Assembly: GCF_040958095.1 (NCBI RefSeq)
Contig: NC_091219.1
Coordinates: 28,945,850 to 29,009,849, forward strand
Length of the DNA stretch: 64,000 bases
Reading direction: 5' to 3'
DNA from: Procambarus clarkii
Taxonomy: Eukaryota; Arthropoda; Malacostraca; Decapoda; Cambaridae
Shown here: positions 29,801-40,860 of the stretch, in pieces
Layout: the number at the start of each line of letters is the position of its first letter
Numbering within the stretch: position 1 is the first letter of the stretch
Program-made: the position numbers and the translations under genes
Notes under the pieces: generated by a model
Database searches by the model: none
Told to the model about the DNA's origin: nothing
Seen by the model: only the letters and a program-made list of their open reading frames with translations

Positions 29801-30670
29801 CCTTTGCACCCAGGCCTCATCTTCTTCGGTGAAGGGCACAAGATTTATCTTGCAGACAGTTTTTCATTTCGGTGCTTGACAAAAAGGGTGAAGCACATTA
29901 CAAACCTCCAAGACTGTGCTGCAGGTAGTATGTCCTGTTGCTTTGCAATGTGTAGCAGCACCTTGGAACTGTGTAGTGCTCTTCCTGGGCAGTAGGCTTT
30001 CATGGCATTTTACTGTGTTCTGGTGCTTTATAGTGCATCTTGGAAACTCTCGTTACTTTTTTTTTTTTTTTTCTCCTGCATTTCTGCAAGTTTTGTGTTT
30101 TCTTTCATTGGCTGGCTCTCTGCTGGTGCCTTCCTTCCCATCTCCCCTTCTTTTTTTCCTATGTCCCTAGTATTGTGGTGTTGGGCACTGGACATAGGTT
30201 CTCTTCTGGCCTCTTATAATTTGGTCCTCCCCTCTGTTCCCATTTGTTGCGTGTCGTGTGCATTACTGGATGACCTCTTTTGAATCTTGGCTTGTGTTGG
30301 TGGTAGAAACCTTATTTTAGTAACCATTTGACTTGAGTATTCAGTGTGGATCTGTTGGAATTTGAACGAAACTGCAAATTTGTGCATGCAAGTGTGTGCG
30401 CGCCCCAGTCTGTGTATCCCCATTCCATGAGGACGGTGCTGTGCATCATCTTGGATTGACTATGTACCAATGGGTGTCACGTTCAGTTTTCTCTGTTCCA
30501 GATTCTTCTCTTGGCCCTCCTTGGTGTCCCAACTTGGTTCCCTTCCTTGTCTTTTTCCTCGCTTAGGATTTTGGGTGTCTGTATCTTATGGCTTCCTGGG
30601 CAGTTTTCTGATCCTAGTGTTGTTTCTTGGCCAAATTGATTCACAGTACTATAGGGGAGTATGTTTTCAT

Positions 30671-30716
<46 letters not shown>

Positions 30717-31763
30717 GAGAAGACTTTGTTCAGGCTTGATGCGTTCAGTTACAACCATGAACAGTTATCTTCAGGCTTCTCAGAGTACAGTACTGTACTA
30801 CTTTTGAGCTCTTCCTGATACATTCTGATGACATGTGGCATTGTGTAAAAGGAATCCTTATGGGTGACACACACACATTGGTTGAATTTTAGTGTAATGT
30901 TATGAAGTGAAGCTAAAGAATTTGATTTTATTTCAGTTTGTAAAGATATTGGTAAAAAAAAAAGATTCCATGTATAGCATCAGTAAAACCACTTGTTCAC
31001 CATCTACTTTAAAATAGTCTGTTAGCCGAGTTGTTGGTTCAGTGTGGTTCCACTGGCACACTGCTGCTTAGTGCTATATAAAATACATTGTGTACAAGAT
31101 TGTGTGTAATATTTTCTGACAGGCTACAACAGCAGAATTTAGAATGAATTAAAATTCTTAATATACTTGATGTACAGTATTTTCTCCATTTTTTTTTTCC
31201 TTGTACTCCATACTTCAAAGCATAGACTTAGTCTGCCTTTCGTGCAAAATCTATTGTGTTAGAACATGTTAACGGTGGAGCTAGGCTGGGTGGCAGCTGT
31301 TTGTACTAGTCTTGACCTTAATATTGGACCTGTTTATTTAATTTATTTTTTCTTTATTTTCAGTGGAGTAGATATGACGGGGTTGATAAAGAGTTTAGGC
31401 ATCAACATAGGAAGGGTGACCGAGGGAGCTGCTGCTGCTGTGGGTAGTGAAACTTCAGCCTACATAGCAACTGCACCAGAGGAAGCTCTTGGCGAGGTTG
31501 CAGCCACAGAAAGTCTTCAACGGGGAGACGTGGCAGAGGCTGTTGCCGCTGAAGTAGCTGGTAGTGCTAACAGTGTAGAAGTAAGTGCCGTAGATTTGAA
31601 CACTGTGAGAGCAGCAGGGGCTGCCACATTTGTAGTGGCATATGCTGTGCATAAGGTGTTTGCTCCAGCACGTATAGCTATAACACTTACCGCCACTCCT
31701 TTTATTGTTAGACATCTACGAAAAATTGGATTTTTGAAACCACCCAAACCTAAAGCAAGTTAA
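20855..31763 (+). CDS. FAM210B: FAM210B-like mitochondrial protein (DUF1279) with long N-terminal extension
   Basis: FAM210 proteins act in mitochondria. Five plus-strand exons join in phase: 20855-20933, 23890-24020, 26589-26768, 28611-29203 and 31364-31763, 460 residues plus TAA. DUF1279 begins near residue 293 (KQKLQRAVKEYG), runs through a membrane segment (VIVFHVAISLASLGICYLLV, about 307-326), crosses the exon 4/5 junction at SSGVDM, and ends with TFVVAYAVHKVFAPARI and RHLRKIGFLKPPKP; human FAM210B has TFVVAYAIHKLFAPVRI and KVGFFKPP. Residues 1-26 are basic, 27-40 are Gln-rich, and 41-290 are unrecognised except for a basic RRFSS stretch that looks like a mitochondrial presequence. Human FAM210B has about 192 residues, so this model is over twice as long. 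An Ala/Glu-rich stretch of about 60-70 residues splits the DUF1279 halves. A possible alternative donor at 28768 could make a second product. Confidence 0.85.
21385..22330 (-). mobile_element. Decayed CR1-like LINE fragments in FAM210B intron 1
   Basis: The minus strand near 21440-21600 reads like the RT thumb (W-EDWQML-NINKCKTLHVG). Near 21940-22110 it reads SDVTRNKGCGYKLKKPHC, the C-terminal motif matching NNGYKLDKFRF of the 16259 copy. Broken in several places. Confidence 0.7.
24430..25905 (-). mobile_element. Long decayed LINE RT in FAM210B intron 2
   Basis: Minus-strand pieces include PFADSVKLMRNLK (the FADD-KL region), then KMLQDLYKLHEWEN and KCKVMRMG. Downstream, near 24600-24700, are antisense motifs of the C-terminal tail. 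Plus-strand 'ccaaggcttgggggatcct'-like text is the antisense of the GSVLGP-type motif. No intact frame over 64 codons. Confidence 0.75.
27555..27725 (+). mobile_element. Diverged SINE in FAM210B intron 3
   Basis: A B-box-like 'ctgggttcgattcctt' at 27586-27601 is followed by a degraded body with 'gggttatatggacttttaca'. Family not certain. Confidence 0.45.
28139..28554. mobile_element. Fold-back element, GACGACGTTTCGG family, copy 1
   Basis: The left arm starts 'tgaccaaac' and holds 'gacgacgtttcggtccgtcc'. The right arm (28436-28518) is its inverse, ending 'ggtctggtca'. A non-inverted tail 'cacgttattgtgactcatcg' follows. A purine-rich stretch lies between the arms. Other copies are at 38215, 48407 and, broken, 29500 and 56715. 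Confidence 0.85.
29490..29585. mobile_element. Fragment of the GACGACGTTTCGG fold-back family
   Basis: 'caatgtttcggtctgtcctggatcatta' in diverged form, one arm only, in FAM210B intron 4. Confidence 0.6.
30673..30713. repeat. (CT)n microsatellite
   Basis: About 20 CT units in FAM210B intron 4, 650 bases before the last exon. Confidence 0.95.
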
Positions 31764-32700
31764 GGCTTTAAAATTATAAATGCTGTTAAAAGCATTGGAA
31801 TAATTCTTAATATTAATTTTTAGATTGAAATGGTCATTATTCTGATGAATTAGTGGGATATACAAAATATTGGCAAATTCTGTAGTCCTAAAATTGTAAC
31901 AGTTGTAAACCTAATTTGCTCAAAAGATTTGCACATTAAATCCAAGGCTTATTGTCTCTTTTTCATTAAAATAAGCCTTCATTACTTAATACACATGTTG
32001 GCTTGCAGTACTATATAGGGTTTGTAATTTATAATTTTATATCAAACGTTCTCTTGAAGACATTTAGTGCTTGGTGATGGCTTGTAGCCTCTTGTTGCAC
32101 AGAGGTCTGTTGAATGAACTTTAGTGTGTACTAAATTGGGACCATGTTCAGAAGTTTCTGATGATTTGAATGTTTATTTTTTGATCTCTGCTTCTGTGGG
32201 TGAGCACAGTTGTGTAATTTTAGCAAAGATTTATAATTTAAGCAATTAAATTAAAATACTGTACTGTAATTATGAATTGTTTTATTTTGGTTACGAATGA
32301 TTTCAGGGTTGTGCTGCAGTGTGGTTGTTTCTTTGATGCTATATAATACATGTAATACTGTACTATAATGAATGAATGAGAGAGATATTTACAGTGTATA
32401 TAGTTTTTTATTTAAAATGTTAAACCTTTTCACTATTACACAGCTTTTTTGTTTCTTGCTCAAGAGCCAATGCTTTTCAACCTGATGAAATTGAGAAAGG
32501 GGTAAATTTGTGATTGGCTTTGAGCAAATCTGTGATGTATATAGCTCTAAATGTGGTACTTTTTGCTCTTTACACTTCTGCTGCTGCTGTACAGAGTAGA
32601 CAGTGGGAGGCTGTATCGACTAGATTGACAGTCGCATAAGATTAGTGTATGAATAGCATGTGGGAGGCACACAAAAACTCTAAAGTGATGTCTCTAAGAT
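31764..32700 (+). other. FAM210B-like 3' untranslated region and flank
   Basis: AT-rich, no open frame. Variant poly(A) signals ATTAAA occur near 31936 and 32246; which is used cannot be told. Confidence 0.4.
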
Positions 32701-32779
32701 CTTATGGTGGGGCATTCACTACTGTCAAAAATTTTACTTTACCATAATATTTATCACATGAATCCATTGGACTTGACAA

Positions 32780-33030
32780 AACTCCATGAATCTGTATGGT
32801 ACTGTGCTGGAACAAAGGTGGACTACTTTAAGAACAAATTTGAAAAGTTGTTGAAAGAAGTACTGGACCAACTGGGCTGTAGTGGATATATGGACCTATG
32901 GGCAGCTGCAAGCAACAGCCTGTTGGACCAAGTTATCACAAGTAGAGCCTAGTTTCATGCCGGGCTCGGGTAGTAGAACTCCTTCCGAGACCCCTCTCCA
33001 TATCTTGCTGCCATAGTACTATACTCAAGA
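32780..33030 (+). mobile_element. LINE 3' terminal fragment
   Basis: The frame reads KNKFEKLLKEVLDQLGCSG and DLWAAASNSLLDQVITS, then 'atgccgggctcgggtagtag'. The same tail is inverted at 58215-58500 and, shorter, at 18610-18690 and 23640-23705. Confidence 0.75.
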
Positions 33031-33261
33031 GCACGTCACTCTTCTTTATTGAGAGGTAGTTTGTACCCCATACTCGTCCTGCGATTGATAACACAAAGGT
33101 ACAGTGTTAAACAGCCTGAATGGTTCCTGATCAGGTTTTTGAAGGCTACACAAACATTAGCCAGCCATGCACATGTTGACAATGTTACCCTCTTGATGTT
33201 TGTGTATTGCCATACACTGCAGGGTCCAGCAAGTTCAGCAGAACTTCGGTTTCAACTCTTG

Positions 33262-33355
33262 ACCATGTCGTAGCTCAGTCAATTAAGGCAGCGTCTGGGA
33301 TGCTCCCAGACACAGGTTCGAATCCTCGTCACGGCCCTTGTTGATTTGTTCAGAA
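33262..33355 (+). mobile_element. tRNA-derived SINE head
   Basis: 'gtcgtagctcagtcaattaa' (A box) and 'caggttcgaatcctcgtcac' (B box) give a tRNA-like head, then 'gcccttgttgatttgttc'. An inverted near-copy lies at 62620-62712. The acceptor arms do not pair as in a real tRNA. Confidence 0.8.
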
Positions 33356-33609
33356 AGGGATATGTTTGTAATATACCGTATATACAGTATCTACCCGACT
33401 TAGGTACCTTCCATTTAGCACTCCCTGCTGGACTTGACAGCTGGTTTTGATAACTATTTGGAGTTAACATCTCATTTACTGAAGCTTCCAATAGAGGTGG
33501 AATAAGATTGCTCTTTGAATTTACTAAGCTTGCCCACTAAGTAAACAAGTGGCTGTTATTGGGTTGTTGTGGTACAACTTCATTTAAGTCGATGCTTTCC
33601 ACCATGTTT

Positions 33610-33930
33610 TTGTGGAGTGTACTTGTCTAGTTGTGCTTGCAGGGGTTATACTTGTTTCGGCTCTTTGGTCCTGCCTCTTAACTGTTAAACACATGGTGTC
33701 CAGATTCCCAAGCCTACTGGGATCTCTCATAACTACATTTGAAACTGTGTATGGAGTCAGCCTCCAGCGCATCACTGCCTAATGCATTCGATCTGTTAAC
33801 TACCTTGACACTGAAATTCTTTCTAAAGTCTTTGTGGCTCATTTGGGTAAGTTTTGGTACTAAGTTTCCACCTGTGTACCCTCCCCCCCTTGTTAGTGTT
33901 CCACCCATGCTAAATAGTTTTTGTTCACCC
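33610..33930 (-). mobile_element. CR1-like LINE 3' fragment
   Basis: Minus frame with QMSHKDFRKNFSVKVVNRS and LEADSIHSFKCSYE; a diverged copy of 15355-15670. Confidence 0.75.
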
Positions 33931-34249
33931 TGTCAATTCCTCTGAAAACTGTGGGAAATGTGTGTGGGAATGTATTTCTCTGGAGTGACTGGGAATGTAC
34001 CAGTCTCTTATGTGGGAGGGATGAATGAATGTGTGTGTGTGTAAGCGAGAGGGAAAACGTGTGCCTGTGATATGGACGAGCGGTGTGTGGGAATGAGTGA
34101 ATTTATCATTTTCCTTAATGTTTTGAGAGCCCAAGAGTTACTTGATTATATTTAACACAGCATTTGCAACTTTCCTGCTTTAGGAAGTAGGGTATAGCTC
34201 CATACAGATACCTAAATTAGGTGAATACCTAATTTAAAGATTGACATTA

Positions 34250-34251
34250 AT

Positions 34252-34308
<57 letters not shown>
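34250..34308. repeat. (GT)n microsatellite
   Basis: About 28 uninterrupted GT units. Confidence 0.95.
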
Positions 34309-34699
34309 ACTTGTGTGCTTGTTGACCATTTATATACAGTATATAATAGACCAAAGTGTCCAAATTTTCAGTGAAGGTGCTGTTGAGGTTATACTTATAA
34401 GCTGTATATATGTGTGTGAAATTTTACAATAAAACTACTGTATATTATTTTCCTTGATCATTTTCCTCCACTGTACTTACATGGCACTCAACCCTCTCAT
34501 GAGCAGTCATGATGTGTGGTGAAGGGAGGAGGCTAGCATACTACACATATGTGATCCACATGGCAATAGTGGCTTTTGAAAATTTTCTGCTCTTGTCAGG
34601 CCGATCGTATTTCGTGCACGGACACACACACAATCTCTTCCCCTTTGTCTGCCAAGGTGCTATAGCTCCTGTGGGCATAAATTTTATCTGATGCAGGAA

Positions 34700-35415
34700 A
34701 GGGGTATACATTAGAGACTTGCTCAAATGAACCTGGCTGATTGTAGTGTCAAGGTTAAACGGGTATTGAGAAGTTGGCAACCCTGTTGGTCCTTGGCATA
34801 TTATCAAAATGTAAATGGGGACCTGCATGCATTCTCCCTGGGGTTTAGTCTGCCATATTTGTGCTCCATACTTGGTGGGGATCTATAGTGGAATCATTGG
34901 TTGATTCGTGCTTACACCTCCTTCGCCCTTCGGTTTGTGTGGTGGGATACTAGGTCCTCTAGTCTACTCCTTTAAACCCAATCCAGGTACAAGAGCTTGT
35001 ACTGTACCTTGTACTGTACTGGGTTTGTTCTAGGAGGGCATTCTACTCCCAATGTCCAGGATGGGGCTAAGGCTCAACTTGTGATAGTTTGGTCTAATGG
35101 ACTGTTACTTGATGGACTCCTCTGTAAGGGAAGCAAGTATTGAGTAGTACTCAAGATGGAACAAAACAGTGATTTGAATAGTATGAGCATTAGGATGGGA
35201 TTCCTGGATTTGAAGGTTTTTATTATCCATCCCATCAATTTTCTAGCTGATGCAATATTTGCTTGATTATATTCACTAAATGTCAGGTTGCCAGGCATCA
35301 CCAATCCCAGATCCTGTACATGTTGCTTTCCTCCTATGAGTTGATCTGATTGTCTTATACCCTGTATTTCATTTAACATCAATTTTTCTGTACCAAAGTA
35401 CCTGGAATTTATCAC
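34700..35415 (-). mobile_element. Non-LTR retrotransposon RT fragment
   Basis: A 113-codon minus frame reads QDLGLVMPGNLTFSEYNQ, like the KDLGV-MS-NLTFSEH motif, then KLMGWIIKTFKSRNPILML, like GWILRTF. 5'-truncated and broken. Confidence 0.8.
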
Positions 35416-35419
35416 TTAA

Positions 35420-35690
35420 CCCTTAAACCGTGCAAATCATATATATATGATTTCGGTGACAAAATCGAAACCGCTCATGTCATGTACAGTATATAAGATT
35501 TCGTGTCTAGCGCTATAACTTAAATGCCCCGCTTGGGATAGGGGCAGGTATAGTGCAGCCACAACTGATAGTTGCCAGATGCCACCTAGAAAAAAAATCC
35601 AGGCCAACATTCTTGGGTGTGAGTACTTCAGTATTGAGCCAGCCACCAAGGCTGACGCACACAGCATGAGCTCGCAGCGGTCCGTCTAAT
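35420..35690. repeat. Dispersed repeat starting 'cccttaaaccgtgcaaa'
   Basis: Begins with 'cttaaaccgtgcaaatcat' and a TATATA core, then a GC-richer body. I recall similar stretches in decapod DNA, but there is no second copy in the window to confirm it. Confidence 0.35.
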
Positions 35691-35910
35691 TACCAAAAAC
35701 TAGCACATGCTACACACGCTTCAGAAAACTTCCTGGCAATACGTTAGTAATGAATAAATATGATATATTTACTTATTACAATGTTGGTGCTGAACATACA
35801 ACATGAAAAAACAATTTTAATCTGAAAAAGTATCTTTTTATAAAGAAATTAGACGAAAATAAAGAGCAGGTGACGCCAAATCAAGTCTACGATCCAAGCG
35901 TCAATGTTGT
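35685..35910. mobile_element. Second copy of the fold-back element nested in the hAT
   Basis: 'gtccgtctaattaccaaaaa' through 'gacgaaaataaagagcaggt' matches 18873-19055. Loose inverse echoes ('aaatatgtcatat', 'cattacttgtgtaatg') follow near 36225-36265 and 36570-36605. Confidence 0.7.
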
Positions 35911-37420
35911 GGAGCGACTTATCCAAGACAGATTCTTGCCTGGAGAGCGTTTGCTGGCATATCAGCCTCTTGTACACACGTCGTCACAAATTGAAATAAT
36001 GGTATAAACTACAATAATGCATAGTTACAATAATATTTAGCATAAATAGCCAGAAAATATTGAAATTGTATTGAAAAATAGGTGTCTGGAAGTGAAATTA
36101 ACTCCATGGGACAATAGTTTTGTTATATAGATGCTGATGATTATTCGCTGGTATGCGTTCGCTATACATGGACTCGCTCTAGGTGTGTGTGTAGTGTGAT
36201 ATACATTCAATAACATCATTATAGGGGGTAAATATGTCATATATCTTCATTACTTGTGTAATGCTAGAAGGCCGGAGTAGCACTAGATAACTATGGATAT
36301 AGCTTTGGGTAAATACATGGACCCGCTCTGGGTGTGTGGAGAGCTACACACCAGCAAATCAATTGTCTAATTAACATGCATATATATGCTAATTAACCTT
36401 CAAGATTTATATGTCAGAAGAAAGGCAGAGATGTAGACATTACTGTAGCTACATTTCAAGTAATATATATAATTTATGTGAAAGGCATTATATTTTTAAA
36501 TAAATAATACTACATAATCGCCGGTATCCGGACACATGAACACTACATTCAATGCCATCATTATAGTCGGTAAATATGTCATATTTCATCAATACTTGTG
36601 TAATGCAAGGAGGTTTTATCTTTTTTAAAGATAAATATTTCAACTTTAAATATATTTTCAAATATTTGTCATTAAAGTATATATTCTGAAAAATAATCAT
36701 GTATTTTATTTACCCCAAAGTAGAGCACGCATATCATAGTGTCATATCCTGTGATTAGTAATTTATTTTGCACCCCATACTCATTCCTTGTAGATTTACA
36801 TTCACTCCTTGCTGGATAAATTCAAGATCTTTTGAGTACATGAAAATATGTTTTAGAATTAAAGTATTCAATTGAAATTAGTAGCGTATAGCTAGCTCTA
36901 AGCAGAACTACTACTGTACCAGTAACCAGTAAAACATTTTAATTAACATTTCAGATCAGGTAAGAATTGAGACCACAAAAATCCAGTAGCATTTCTATCA
37001 CATTCGTCTATAGTTGAACCATTAAGAATGTCTCTTAAATGTTACCCAAGCACACATGTTTGTGGAGACTAAAGTTATTATCAATATAAAGCAACAAGGC
37101 CAGATGGGTTTATTGCACCATATATGACAGAGGACTTTCTAAGTGAGCAGAAAGACATCAGATTAGTGATGTGAAAGGAATTAGATTCTCTTGAATCTTT
37201 ATCCTGGGAATGTGTGTGTGTAATACTAGATAAGAGAGAAAATTAGGTCTGGAGTCAGTACATTAGACAGCAGAGGGTTAGAAAGGCGGAATCCAAGAGC
37301 TAACAGCTTTAGCCTATGGATACAAATAGCAAATACACAAACAATTCATTTCATGAGGATCCTGGGGATCCTGTAAATTACTATCCTCCCTTCTCATCCA
37401 ATATTGTTCTTCCGAAGAAA
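35911..37420. other. No gene recognised
   Basis: AT-rich sequence with the two similar 'ggtaaatatgtcatat' blocks noted above. No plausible exon, RNA gene or element end seen. Confidence 0.35.
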
Positions 37421-37429
37421 TTACTATCT

Positions 37430-37545
37430 ATTTGTTTGTGTTATATACAAGAAGGTACATTGGATTTGTCAGAGTACATAACAGTGGTGTTCTTACAATT
37501 ATTGTAAAGCCACATAGTTTTGGGCAAGTGCTTAATCTATCAGGG
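37430..37545 (+). repeat. Dispersed repeat copy (see 15010)
   Basis: 'tacaagaaggtacattggat' through 'attgtaaagccacatag', followed by a G10 run and a cggccg step. Confidence 0.65.
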
Positions 37546-38214
37546 GGGGGGGGGCGGCCGTCTGACGCCCCCCTTTCCCGGCAATTAAATGTTAATTGTC
37601 CCTGTCTCCTGTCATGTCTTGTGGTGGTAAAGGCAGACTAAACCTTGAGAATAATGCCAAGATTATTCTCACGGCTCAAGAAATACTGTTACTGAGGTAA
37701 TGATTGAACTTACAGAGTATTGGGGGATAGAATTTAAGAGATAAAAGAAGCTTCAGCGATTAGACAAATGAGAGGCGAGGGGACTAAGGAATTAATCCTC
37801 TCAAGGTGTGAAGAAATTAATAATGGATGTGAAAGCATAATGTTCTAATGGTACAAAGCATGATGTCTTTCAAGAATGTATTTCATTGCTAAAGAAACAC
37901 TTAGCACCAACATGGGAGGAATGCTAAGTAGATGTAGTCATTTTTCCCTCTGTGTTCCCGACTCTTAACTTTGCTGCTGTTGGCCAATTCATTGATTTAA
38001 TCGCCTTGTTCGATTATTCGAACAAGTTCGAATTCGATAATTCTTGTTCAATAATTCATCGCCTTGTCCACATCCTCCACATTTTAAGTCATTGAGAAGC
38101 AATATCGCCTTAGTCAAAGATTCCCAACTTTTTTAAATTTCCTCTTGCTCAGCACTTGTACACCATCTAGTCCCAACAAAGGTAACTATTCCTAACAATG
38201 TCGTCCCAAAATGT

Positions 38215-38424
38215 TGACCAAACCAAACAAAAGAATTTGAAGGGACGACGACGTTTCGATCCGTCCTGGATCATTATCAAGTCGATTGTCAATCGATTTA
38301 CATTATCAAGATAATCGACTTGATCATGGTCCAGGACGGACCGAAACGTCGTCGTCTCTTCAAATTCTAGTGTGTGGTTTGGTCAATATTTTTCAGCCAC
38401 GTTATTGTGACTCATCGTCTGCAT
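38215..38424. mobile_element. Fold-back element, GACGACGTTTCGG family, copy 2
   Basis: The shortest and cleanest copy: arms 38215-38298 and 38310-38386 are near-perfect inverse repeats around 'gacgacgacgtttcg'. The tail 'cacgttattgtgactcatcg' follows. Confidence 0.9.
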
Positions 38425-38806
38425 GTCTTTCCAATTCTATTTTGGTAAACCATTTTTCCTCAGCTTCTCCGTCAACATTTTCCACAACACGGGGTTGAAC
38501 ACTGCCATCATTAGTGGATAGTTCATTTTCCTGAGACTTTTCCATCTGTGGTACGCCATCCTCTTTTTCATTTTCTTCCCCCTCCGTTTCTTTCCCCACT
38601 TCATTCCCCACTTTACTCCCCACTATACTCCCCACTTTATTCCCCACTTCACACCCCACTGCACTCCCCACTACACTCCCCAATACACCCGATCTGTTTG
38701 CCATAGCTAATTTTTCTAGAGTTTCAATCCTCTTGTCAACTTTCTGAGGTATTCCAAGATCTGTGTACCGACCGCAGAATCCCCGACGCTGCCCTACACC
38801 ATGCAA
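38402..38806 (-). other. Unrecognised 134-codon frame with 12-bp tandem repeat
   Basis: The minus frame reads SVVGSAVG, NKVGSIVGSKVG and then an acidic stretch. It is driven by a 12-base unit (actccccactnn) repeated about eight times at 38590-38690. It may be a LINE ORF1 remnant, since LINE RT begins just downstream on the other strand, but that is a guess. Confidence 0.25.
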
Positions 38807-38819
38807 GTCTATGTTGGTG

Positions 38820-39365
38820 GGGAAGAGGACAGGTTGACTAGTTTAGCAGTTACCAGAGAGGAGGTATTAAACAAATAGTGAAGCTCAAGCCAAACAAATC
38901 CCCAGGGCCGGACAAAGTGCTTGCAAGGATGCTTAAAGAATGCAAAGAGGAGCTTTGCAAGCCGAGCAGCACCGCTCCTGTGCCAGGTCTTTCTTTCCTT
39001 TCCACTACGGGCTCGCCATAGCCCGTGCTACTTGCCCCGCTCCTGTGCCAAGTAACTTGGAACTTGTTCCGAGTAGCTGAATCTATAACAACAACAACTT
39101 TGCGAGCCGTTGTCTACCATATTTAGATATATGATAGATAGGTTAAGTCAGACTAGGAAAATGTTGTAAGTGGAGTGCCTGAAGGCTCTGCCCTTGGACC
39201 TGTTATTCATAATATATATATAAATGATTTAGATTCAGGTTTGAGCAGCAATATTTGCAAATTTGCCGATTATATAAAAATCAGGAGTGAAATGAATACG
39301 GAAAAAAAACATTATTACTTCAAGACGATCTAAATAGGATTTTGAAATGGTCAGGTGTTGAGATT
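38820..39365 (+). mobile_element. Decayed CR1-like LINE RT, interrupted by a SINE
   Basis: VTREEVLN, then IVKLKPNKSPGPDKVLARML (the LK-NKSPGPD-V motif), then, after the SINE, VPEGSALGPVIHNIYINDL and NICKFADYIKIRSE, ending ILKWS. An internal stretch is missing between motifs. It is the N-terminal counterpart of the piece at 16259. Confidence 0.85.
38965..39098 (+). mobile_element. SINE with (AAC)n tail inserted in the LINE
   Basis: 134 bases from 'agcagcaccgctcctgtgcc' to 'aacaacaac'. Flanked by an 11-base target-site duplication: tttgcaagccg (38954-38964) and tttgcgagccg (39099-39109). The LINE reading resumes after it. Confidence 0.85.
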
Positions 39366-40050
39366 ATGAGATATTTGAGATATATACAAGAGTTGTTACA
39401 TTCTTGTACATCCCTTTTAATCCCGCCGGTACATCCCTTTTAATCCCGCCGAAGCCGTAAATGCCAAAACTCTGTTAACTTTTAAAGTACAGCTGAAAAA
39501 GATCATCAAGGTAAATGAGGGGGGGATCTTCGACAAGCCGCCGGCTTCTTGTTCTCCTCGTCGAAGCCAATATTAGTAGTCGCTCTCAGGTAAACACTGA
39601 ATTAACGTGAATAACTATAGTCTGCCTTAAAGAGATTAGTGAGAGAAAACGAGGTGCTAATAGTATAACTAAATTATATGTCTTGGAACATCTACATAGA
39701 TAATAAAATTAATATAAATTAACAAAACGAACACAGGCCCCCACGCCCTGTCCTGCCATACCCAGTGTAATCCTTTCTTAATGACCCACAGTTTTGCAAG
39801 TTGCGAAACGCTGCAATATCGCTCTTGACTCAAAGTTATTATTAATTCAATATTTAATTATTATTAAAGAAAACCTGTTAGCGCTTAATAGCTCATTAAC
39901 TGTTTAATAAATGAAAACTAAACTGCCTTGATTGAGGAAAGATGTACAGGTTTCGTAAGTGGATACTGGTGTTTGATGAATCCTGGCCACCACATACAGT
40001 GTTCTCCCGTCGTTTGATTAATTAATGTTTCTAGCGTTTCTGCCCGTAAC
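39366..40050. other. No gene recognised
   Basis: Includes a 22-base direct repeat 'gtacatcccttttaatcccg' at about 39408-39450 and AT-rich remainder. Confidence 0.35.
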
Positions 40051-40145
40051 GCTATGCGTGATAGTGGCTTTACAAGAATGTAAAAACATCAATGCTATGT
40101 ACTCTCATAAACCCAGTGTACCTTCCTGTATATAAATAAATAACA
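40050..40145 (-). repeat. Dispersed repeat copy, inverted (see 15010)
   Basis: 'gtggctttacaagaatgtaa' to 'cagtgtaccttcctgtat' is the inverse of the 15010 repeat. Confidence 0.65.
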
Positions 40146-40222
40146 GTGGCTTATAAAGCCAGAAATAAATGGCTTCTCTAACGATTATGTTGAAGACGTC
40201 ATAAGAAGGAAGGAGAAACGCC

Positions 40223-40860
40223 ATGCAACCTCTGAAGAGTCAACCAACACAACACTTGTACCCTCCTATTAGACTGTTTTACAGGAACTTCTTTTCGACG
40301 GCTCATAAAATGGAGGAAAGTGTCCTGAAAGATATTATTAATAGGAACGTTATCCCTAAAGACAAAAATCAGAAGATACAATTGACAATTTACTACAAAA
40401 ACAAGAAAACGGCCAACCTACTCATGCAAAACTCTCCAGACACCAAACAGAACGCCTTGAAAGAAACCAACGTCGACTCTGCCTTCACATGCCCACTTGG
40501 GGACTGTCAGCCCCAAAGATCTTAGTATATAGACAAGACAACAACGTCTCTTTCTAGGCGATTAACAATGCACAAACAACAGGGCTCCATCAAGGAACAT
40601 ATAATCTCCTCTCTTAACCAGACCATCACCAGAGAAATCTTAACAAGCAACACAGAAATCATCGATAGGTACAGCGATAGCAGGAGACTCGACATCAGTC
40701 AGGCACTACACATCAAAAAGTCAACACCAGCAATCAACAGCCAATTAACACATAACTATATTCTACCCACTTCAAGACCCCGAACCAACATAGAATCAGC
40801 AAGAGAAAATATGGGCCAATAGGCCTTCTGTAGTTACTTTCATTCTTATGTTCTCATACG
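40223..40860 (+). mobile_element. Penelope-like element fragment, 3' part
   Basis: Two plus-strand frames resemble the linker and GIY-YIG endonuclease part of Penelope-like elements: IQLTIYYKNKKTANLLMQNS, then SAFTCPLGDCQ, then GSIKEHIISSLNQTITREIL and RRLDISQALHIKKSTPAINS. The element is broken. The last 50 bases (gggccaataggccttctgta, tcattcttatgttctcat) match the CR1-like 3' end at 17020-17076, so two element ends are joined here. Confidence 0.8.

Noticed and set aside
33262-33355. Functional tRNA gene
   Set aside because: A and B boxes are present but the acceptor stem does not pair, and an inverted near-copy with the same non-tRNA tail is at 62620, so it is a SINE.
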